Assembly: GCA_030626185.1 (NCBI GenBank)
Contig: DAOUPL010000027.1
Span: forward strand, 1-11,894
DNA: 11,894 nt
Reading direction: 5' to 3'
DNA from: a bacterium
GTDB taxonomy: Bacteria; Babelota; Babeliae; Babelales; Vermiphilaceae
Positions within the stretch are counted from its first letter, which is position 1. Every line of letters begins with the position of its first letter. The position numbers and the translations under genes were made by a program. Of this stretch, positions 7,279 through 11,894 are shown piece by piece. Below the pieces are notes generated by a model. It saw only the letters and a program-made list of their open reading frames with translations. It had not been told where the DNA came from and did no database searches.

Positions 7279-7557
7279 ATGAACAAAACAAACAATTTTT
7301 TACAATCTCTTAGCAAAATAAATAAATTTTTTTTAAAAACTAAAAATAAAAAAGAACACAATTTAAACGTATTTTATATTATTGAGCATAATAAAGCCAT
7401 TGCACCAATCTTAAATATCTCAGAAAATGATAAATCTTTTTTATGCACAAAGATGATGAGTTTATTCAATAGTAGTTGGGTAAGCATTGTAGATAGTTTA
7501 GAGGATATTAATGAACTAATTGACGACGAACTAAACAATAAACAAAAGGCGAAATAA
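7279..7557 (+). CDS. Candidate immunity protein, second (paralogous) copy
   Basis: A 92-residue protein starting 13 bases after the first copy and about 70% identical to it along its whole length, with a four-residue longer Lys-containing C-terminus (QKAK). The two genes are a tandem duplication: their first 24 bases differ at a single position. Substitutions cluster in the middle and at the predicted exposed positions before the C-terminal helix (for example NMDW versus NSSW, IFGC versus IVDS), while the charged frame is kept. Both copies are intact, arguing that each is under selection, perhaps against different toxin variants. Only a weak AAG precedes the ATG. Function is inferred from position and duplication. 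Confidence 0.77.
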   Translation: MNKTNNFLQSLSKINKFFLKTKNKKEHNLNVFYIIEHNKAIAPILNISENDKSFLCTKMMSLFNSSWVSIVDSLEDINELIDDELNNKQKAK

Positions 7558-7588
7558 TGGATAACAGAGACAATTACAAAGGAATACT

Positions 7589-7888
7589 ATGGTCGATGCG
7601 GCAAAAAATTACGTCCTTATTCTACAGAAGCTAAACACCATCATGGATGCAGAACTGATTACACCAGAAGAAGTCAAAACTGGTAATGCTCTTGTGAAAA
7701 AAATAGAGCAATGCACTGATCAGTTCAATGACATGGTTGCACAAGATGAATCGTTAAGTGAGGAGACACTAAAGAAATTAAGTGAGTATTTAAAAAACAT
7801 GGTTCATCACATGGATGAACTTCATACTTTATTGCCAAAGGTTTCACAACGCTACTTAAAGCTTGAAGAAGAAAATCTCGATAGTTAG
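7589..7888 (+). CDS. Small helical protein of unknown function
   Basis: A 99-residue protein that I do not recognise. It is predicted almost entirely helical, with heptad-like Leu/Ile/Met spacing (for example LVKKIEQCTDQFNDMV, LKKLSEYLKNMVHHMDEL), and acidic overall, ending in LEEENLDS. It has no signal peptide and no transmembrane segment. The start is supported by AAAGGA (7578-7583) with 5 bases to the ATG. It lies 31 bases after the second immunity gene on the same strand, so it may belong to the same transcript, and 77 bases before the FtsH-like gene. It ends in TAG with a further stop (TGA) four codons later. It is not similar by eye to the two immunity proteins. It could be a third accessory or immunity factor, or a chaperone-like coiled coil. 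Confidence 0.7.
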   Translation: MVDAAKNYVLILQKLNTIMDAELITPEEVKTGNALVKKIEQCTDQFNDMVAQDESLSEETLKKLSEYLKNMVHHMDELHTLLPKVSQRYLKLEEENLDS

Positions 7889-7965
7889 ACAAATGACTGA
7901 TTGTTCAATAAAATGAAGTATACATTGAAAAATAACCTTTATTAATTTGGACAAGGGATTTCTAC

Positions 7966-10866
7966 ATGAAATTTAAACAACAAATTCTTTTATTTTCTTT
8001 AGCGTTCACTTTCAACACAACATTGATTATTGCAGGACAACCAGCGATGCCAATGGGCTTTGGCGCTCCAGGACAAGCAATCCCTATCATGACGTTCACA
8101 CAAGAACAAATTGATCAAGCAGCTGAAAAAATCCAACAAACACTCAAAAAACTTTTATCACAAACACGCATTGAACGTTTGTGCAAAATGCTACAACGAC
8201 AATTAAAACCTGATCAACCAAAAATGAAACCAGAAGTAGAAATGCTGCTGCAACAAATTATGGAGCCGCTGAATCGTAACGATAACATAGACAAAAAAGT
8301 TATCGATAAACTAAAACGTGAACTATCTAATATCTTATTTGGCCCAAAAGAAATAACAGAAGAAGATAAAGATCAAGCAGTGATTGATTTGTGCATTAGC
8401 TTAAAAGATGATGCCAATAAAGCAAAACACTCAATTGACGCAATGGTTCAGTCAATTATGCATCACGGTTGCCCGGAAAATTATAAACAACAATTTTTTG
8501 CTTGGGTAGAGGATGATGATATTGCCGAACCGGCAGAACGAGCACGATTTTTACAAGAACGTTCACAACTTATTGATTTAATCACAAAAGAACTCAATAA
8601 ATTAGCTACTAACTCATCAATTACTCGCAAACAACGTATTATTTCGCTTAAAGACCTAAATCATAAGCTTTCTATTTATTTAAATGATATTAAACGCGCT
8701 ATTGATAATAATTTTTTATATGAATATCTTTCAGCACCAGTCCCATTATTTACAAAATTTAAAAGTTCATATGATGATGTTTCATTAATTGATGTTGCAA
8801 AAAACAGCAAAAAAACATTTACCATACGAGAAACAATTGAAAAAGAATCTTTACAAATGGTTTTAACAACAGGCAACAAAGCGTTTCGCTGGTTTGAAAA
8901 TACTTTTGTTTATCCAATAATTGATAAAAATATTCATATTTATACTGGTGCAGCACTTACTGTTGGTGCTTTTGCTGGTTATTTCTGGTGGAGTAACTAT
9001 TCTGATCACCTTTATTTAGAATCAAGTTATAAATCTAATAAAAAGACCGCTGTGGGAGATCCTCCGTTAAAAAGCGCAAACAGTCAAAGCTCCAGAATTT
9101 TTAGACAACGTGAGATAGATCCTGAATTTAAGAAAAAAAATCCAATTTTAGCTTTTAGCCTAAAGTTATTGGGGCCCGCTCCAATTAATGGTCCTGGCGT
9201 TGGGCTTGAAATTAAAGATGATGGTAAAACATTATTCAACCAAACAGTCAAAGCTGTTCGCGACTTTAATCAAGATTTAATTCAAAATCTTGCGTATACC
9301 ATGCTTATTACGCCCGGTGCAAATAAAGCATACGAATGGTTCTGGCCAAAAATTGTTGAAAAGAAAACTCGCTTGCTCAACAGACTTCGTGGTGGTCACC
9401 ACAAAAATCAAGAAGTCCAAACTGGTAGCTTCATCATTAAAGAAAGTCCATATACTTTTGATGATGTGTTTGGTATGGAATCCCAAAAAGAACGAGTGCG
9501 TCAAACAATAGAATACTTAACTGATCCAGAGCGTTATCGACTTATGGGTACAAAAAGTGATGAATCCTATTTATTTTCTGGTGATACCAGAACAGGTAAA
9601 ACATATTTTGCCCATGCGATAGCTGGAGAAATCAATAAACAACTTAAAGCAAAAAATAGCGATGTCCACTTTAAATTTGTAACAGTCCCATCAAGCTTTT
9701 TGGCTGATGATAAAGTTACGCCAATTCAATTACTACATTATGCAAAACACGCATGGGCACCATGCGTGTTGTTTTTAGATGAAATTGATATTACTGGACC
9801 GAACCGTGAAAAAAATCCAAAATTACTTGGTGAGTTTTTACACATGCTCGGTTCACCTGACATGAGCGACCCACGAAAGCCAATTTTATTCATCACTGCA
9901 ACCAACCGTGCTGATGAAATTGATAGTGCATTGCGTACTCGTGGTCGTTTTGGTGCAACTATTGTGTTTGATTATCCTGATATAGAAACACGTGAAAATT
10001 TCTTAAAAAAACTAGTACGCGATACGGCACAAGATCCACGTATGTTTGATTTTGGTCACTGGGCATTACGCTTGCACAATGTATCATTTGAAGATATGAA
10101 AGCATGGTTAAACCAAGTAACAATCAAAACACGTTTGTATAACGAATCATTCAGTCACGATCTTGTTGAAAAGACTTATTATGAGTACCTAAAAAACATT
10201 CAACTCTCAAGCAATATAAATCTTGCACAAGAAGAAAAAGAATTAATTGCTGCACATTTGTCTGGCAAAGCATTGGCAATTAACTTGTTAAAGCCACAAA
10301 AAACGCTTAACTTTGTAACCATTAAACAGTACAATCCAAAAATAGAAGAAACTATTGGCGCAGTACGTGGTGCAAAAATTGACCAAGAACAAATCATCAC
10401 AGGTAAATTGTGTACAATGGCACGAGGTGATACAGCAAACATGGTTTCGTACAAAGAAGAAATTGACATGATTAAAGTTCGTCTAGCCGGTGCAGCAGCA
10501 GAAGAAGTATTCTTTGGTCAACCATCAGGTCATCAATGTAAACCACAAAGTTCACGCAAAGCATATGCAAGATGCAGAAATATTACGTCAAAAGGTTTAA
10601 AAAAAGATGACACTGGCGATGAAATGAATGCACTATTTGATAAAGATGCGTATAAACTTTACACCAAATTATCTAGAGAAGTAAAACAACTACTTGAGCG
10701 CCATAAAGATGCGCTTATTGCCATCGTTGACGCATTACTCGATAAAGAGCTGCTCAACGATAAAGAGGTTACTTCAATCATCAAAGACGTGCGACAAAAC
10801 AAACAGATGAAAAAGCTACAAAGCAAAGAAGTTGAACGTGAAATGGCAGAAAGCCTAGAGTTCTAA
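7966..10866 (+). CDS. FtsH-like membrane AAA ATPase with a degenerate (probably inactive) M41 peptidase domain
   Basis: A 966-residue protein. Order of parts: signal peptide or first membrane segment (1-23); helical, Gln/Lys-rich region of about 300 residues outside the membrane; one membrane helix (about 326-345); linker; AAA ATPase (about 495-690); M41-like region (about 755-945). ATPase motifs: Walker A GDTRTGKT (539-546), Walker B VLFLDEID (601-608), sensor Asn647 in TATNR, and an SRH ending RTRGRF (657-662), with the usual following Asp-Arg replaced by Gly-Ala. The pore loop lacks the aromatic-Val-Gly motif. In the peptidase domain the HEAGH zinc site reads HLSGK (764-768), so the catalytic Glu and second His are missing. 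The AGAAAEEVFFG block (841-851) is kept, but the distal Asp ligand region reads CKPQSS. Topology matches FtsH, but with a much larger outer domain (FtsH is about 640 residues). Likely an ATP-driven unfoldase or scaffold. AAGGGA, 7 bases before the ATG, fixes the start. Confidence 0.88.
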   Translation: MKFKQQILLFSLAFTFNTTLIIAGQPAMPMGFGAPGQAIPIMTFTQEQIDQAAEKIQQTLKKLLSQTRIERLCKMLQRQLKPDQPKMKPEVEMLLQQIMEPLNRNDNIDKKVIDKLKRELSNILFGPKEITEEDKDQAVIDLCISLKDDANKAKHSIDAMVQSIMHHGCPENYKQQFFAWVEDDDIAEPAERARFLQERSQLIDLITKELNKLATNSSITRKQRIISLKDLNHKLSIYLNDIKRAIDNNFLYEYLSAPVPLFTKFKSSYDDVSLIDVAKNSKKTFTIRETIEKESLQMVLTTGNKAFRWFENTFVYPIIDKNIHIYTGAALTVGAFAGYFWWSNYSDHLYLESSYKSNKKTAVGDPPLKSANSQSSRIFRQREIDPEFKKKNPILAFSLKLLGPAPINGPGVGLEIKDDGKTLFNQTVKAVRDFNQDLIQNLAYTMLITPGANKAYEWFWPKIVEKKTRLLNRLRGGHHKNQEVQTGSFIIKESPYTFDDVFGMESQKERVRQTIEYLTDPERYRLMGTKSDESYLFSGDTRTGKTYFAHAIAGEINKQLKAKNSDVHFKFVTVPSSFLADDKVTPIQLLHYAKHAWAPCVLFLDEIDITGPNREKNPKLLGEFLHMLGSPDMSDPRKPILFITATNRADEIDSALRTRGRFGATIVFDYPDIETRENFLKKLVRDTAQDPRMFDFGHWALRLHNVSFEDMKAWLNQVTIKTRLYNESFSHDLVEKTYYEYLKNIQLSSNINLAQEEKELIAAHLSGKALAINLLKPQKTLNFVTIKQYNPKIEETIGAVRGAKIDQEQIITGKLCTMARGDTANMVSYKEEIDMIKVRLAGAAAEEVFFGQPSGHQCKPQSSRKAYARCRNITSKGLKKDDTGDEMNALFDKDAYKLYTKLSREVKQLLERHKDALIAIVDALLDKELLNDKEVTSIIKDVRQNKQMKKLQSKEVEREMAESLEF

Positions 10867-10889
10867 AGGCTTTACAGGTATTTGATCGT

Positions 10890-10922
10890 GGGATGTGATC
10901 ATTCATCACATCCCTATTTTTC
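10890..10922 (+). terminator. Rho-independent terminator of the FtsH-like gene
   Basis: A perfect 10-bp stem, GGGATGTGAT (10890-10899) with ATCACATCCC (10905-10914), has a 5-base loop and is followed by TATTTTTCCC. It lies 23 bases after the stop codon. Confidence 0.9.
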
Positions 10923-10996
10923 CCATTAGATCAACAAATAATCCCAACAAACTTACTTGATCATTACAAATAGAAAACAATCAAGCAGTTAAGCGA

Positions 10997-11024
10997 TTGA
11001 CAAAACAGAAGATAAATATACAAT
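10997..11024 (+). promoter_or_regulatory. Strong sigma-70-type promoter for the exported helical protein
   Basis: A perfect -35 TTGACA (10997-11002) and -10 TACAAT (11019-11024, 5 of 6) are separated by 16 bases. The predicted transcript start is near 11031, giving a leader of about 40 bases. This is the best-matched promoter in the window and shows the downstream gene is transcribed separately from the FtsH-like gene. Confidence 0.72.
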
Positions 11025-11069
11025 TAGAAGTAATTCAGCTTTTTGTTTATAAATCAAGGTTATATAATT

Positions 11070-11894
11070 ATGAAGAAAATATTTCATTTTATCGCGCTAG
11101 CGACACTTTTTATTTCAACTACCCTACCGGTTGAAAATATTGCTGAAAGTCACGAACAAGTAGAAACAGCTGCTGAAGTAGCAGCAGCTAACGATCAACA
11201 GCGTCGTGATAACGTTATTTCGTTAAAAAATGTAGAATTAAACCTTATCAGCCAATTACGAAATACACTGTCTGTATTAATAAAAAATGTCAGTACTGAT
11301 AAACATCCTGATACTATTTTTCAAAAATTGCTTCGTGTTAAACGCAGACACACAAAAGCAACGCAAGACGAAATTGTAACCTTCTTAACAGAAATTAATG
11401 AAAATCTTAGCAAAGCATACACGTTGCTGCAAGAAGTAAATAACCTTACCCACACGCTTGACCAACAAGAAGAACTTGTTATACAAGCGCATCAAATTGT
11501 TAAACAGATGATTTCACAATTAACACATGCAATAAAGTTCCGCTTTACAAAAGAAACGTTAATAATTATCAATGTTCCCCATAAAACGCTTCCTATTTTT
11601 TGCGCAGAAACAATCGAACAAGAATGCGAACGTAACCTTAATAAGTTAGCAACTATTACACAGCAAATAATCCAACTTACATTGACCGAAATTAATCGTG
11701 TATCTCGTAGAGTAAGTGAGATAACAAGTCCATATTTGCCAACGAAAAGAACTCTTGCCGGAACAGCTTTTACATTATTTGCTTTGTATTGCTTTAATGA
11801 AAAATATCGCAAGAACAAAACATGGCAAGAAGTTTTTAAATACAAAGAAATAGATGATTTTTACAGCGATACGATTAAAAAATATATTCCACAG
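11070..11894 (+). CDS. Exported helical protein with one membrane segment, N-terminal 275 residues (runs off the right edge)
   Basis: The frame is open from ATG 11070 to the window end, 275 codons without a stop. I do not recognise a domain. It begins with a Sec signal peptide (MKKIFHFIALATLFISTTLP), then about 200 residues of helix rich in Gln, Glu, Thr and Leu with coiled-coil character. A hydrophobic segment follows at about 228-243 (TLAGTAFTLFALYCF), then a charged Lys/Tyr/Asp-rich stretch to the edge. This order resembles the first 345 residues of the upstream FtsH-like protein (signal peptide, outer helical region, single TM, inside). A second AAA protein is therefore possible, but no ATPase motif is in view. 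AAGG at 11056-11059 is 10 bases before the ATG, a slightly long spacing. Confidence 0.82.
   Translation, partial: MKKIFHFIALATLFISTTLPVENIAESHEQVETAAEVAAANDQQRRDNVISLKNVELNLISQLRNTLSVLIKNVSTDKHPDTIFQKLLRVKRRHTKATQDEIVTFLTEINENLSKAYTLLQEVNNLTHTLDQQEELVIQAHQIVKQMISQLTHAIKFRFTKETLIIINVPHKTLPIFCAETIEQECERNLNKLATITQQIIQLTLTEINRVSRRVSEITSPYLPTKRTLAGTAFTLFALYCFNEKYRKNKTWQEVFKYKEIDDFYSDTIKKYIPQ

Larger units (their letters stand above)
6999..7557 (+). repeat. Tandem gene duplication (two candidate immunity genes)
   Basis: Two direct copies at 6999-7265 and 7279-7557 are recognisable at both DNA and protein level, with a 13-base spacer. Identity is highest at the first 24 bases and in the core around the EHNK and NISE codons. 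Confidence 0.85.

Noticed and set aside
7557..7634. A 25-codon ORF beginning MDNRDNYKGILW, whose ATG overlaps the stop of the second immunity gene
   Set aside because: Too short, no ribosome binding site of its own, and it overlaps in a different frame the better-supported 99-residue gene, which has AAAGGA at the right distance.
10923..11069. tRNA or small RNA gene in the gap after the FtsH-like gene
   Set aside because: No cloverleaf-like pairing or T-loop GTTCRA signature was visible. The only supported element is the promoter at 10997-11024.
11492..11845. A 117-codon minus-strand ORF inside the last gene
   Set aside because: Antisense to an uninterrupted signal-peptide-bearing frame with a strong promoter. 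The translation is Cys/Val/Arg-rich with no recognisable feature.

Overview
The window looks like a piece of a low-GC chromosome from a host-associated bacterium. I think Candidatus Dependentiae (TM6) is the most likely source, but I infer this from the overall mix: many Sec-exported orphan proteins, a compact Hint polymorphic toxin, FtsH-like AAA proteins with exported N-terminal halves, and ThyX. No single diagnostic marker is present. Chlamydiae or another intracellular lineage would also fit. Nothing points to a phage or insertion sequence.

Left part (1-5800), mostly housekeeping. The 5' part of an ftsW-like cell-division gene leaves the window on the minus strand. Divergent to it is thyX (FAD-dependent thymidylate synthase), which ends at a strong bidirectional hairpin terminator shared with the convergent leucyl aminopeptidase gene pepA. 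Upstream of pepA on the same strand lies a two-gene unit: an exported alpha/beta hydrolase, coupled by an ATGA overlap to a tiny Trp-rich secreted protein. The hydrolase gene carries an in-frame TAG: its promoter, ribosome binding site, start and signal peptide all lie upstream of the amber codon. Next comes a membrane-anchored or exported thioredoxin reductase-thioredoxin fusion with its own terminator.

Middle part (5884-7888), accessory. A Sec signal peptide, a degenerate Hint domain ending in HN, a hydrophobic segment and a small basic C-terminal domain together look like a self-contained polymorphic toxin. Its stop codon overlaps the start of the first of two tandem, about 70% identical small proteins, which I read as duplicated immunity genes. 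Base composition falls sharply from about 50% GC in the Hint part to about 10-30% in the toxin tail and immunity genes, as expected for a swappable cassette. A 99-residue helical protein of unknown role follows.

Right part (7966-11894). A 966-residue FtsH-like protein has a signal peptide, a 300-residue extracytoplasmic helical region, one transmembrane helix and an AAA ATPase with intact Walker motifs. Its M41 peptidase domain has lost the zinc-site HExxH (it reads HLSGK) and the distal ligand region, so it is probably a pseudoprotease. It ends at a clear terminator. A canonical TTGACA/TACAAT promoter then drives another exported, helical, single-TM protein that runs off the window and may be a relative of the same architecture.

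Most likely functional themes are envelope and secretion biology (FtsW, exported hydrolase, exported thiol-redox enzyme, FtsH-like membrane ATPase) and interbacterial or host conflict (Hint toxin plus duplicated immunity).
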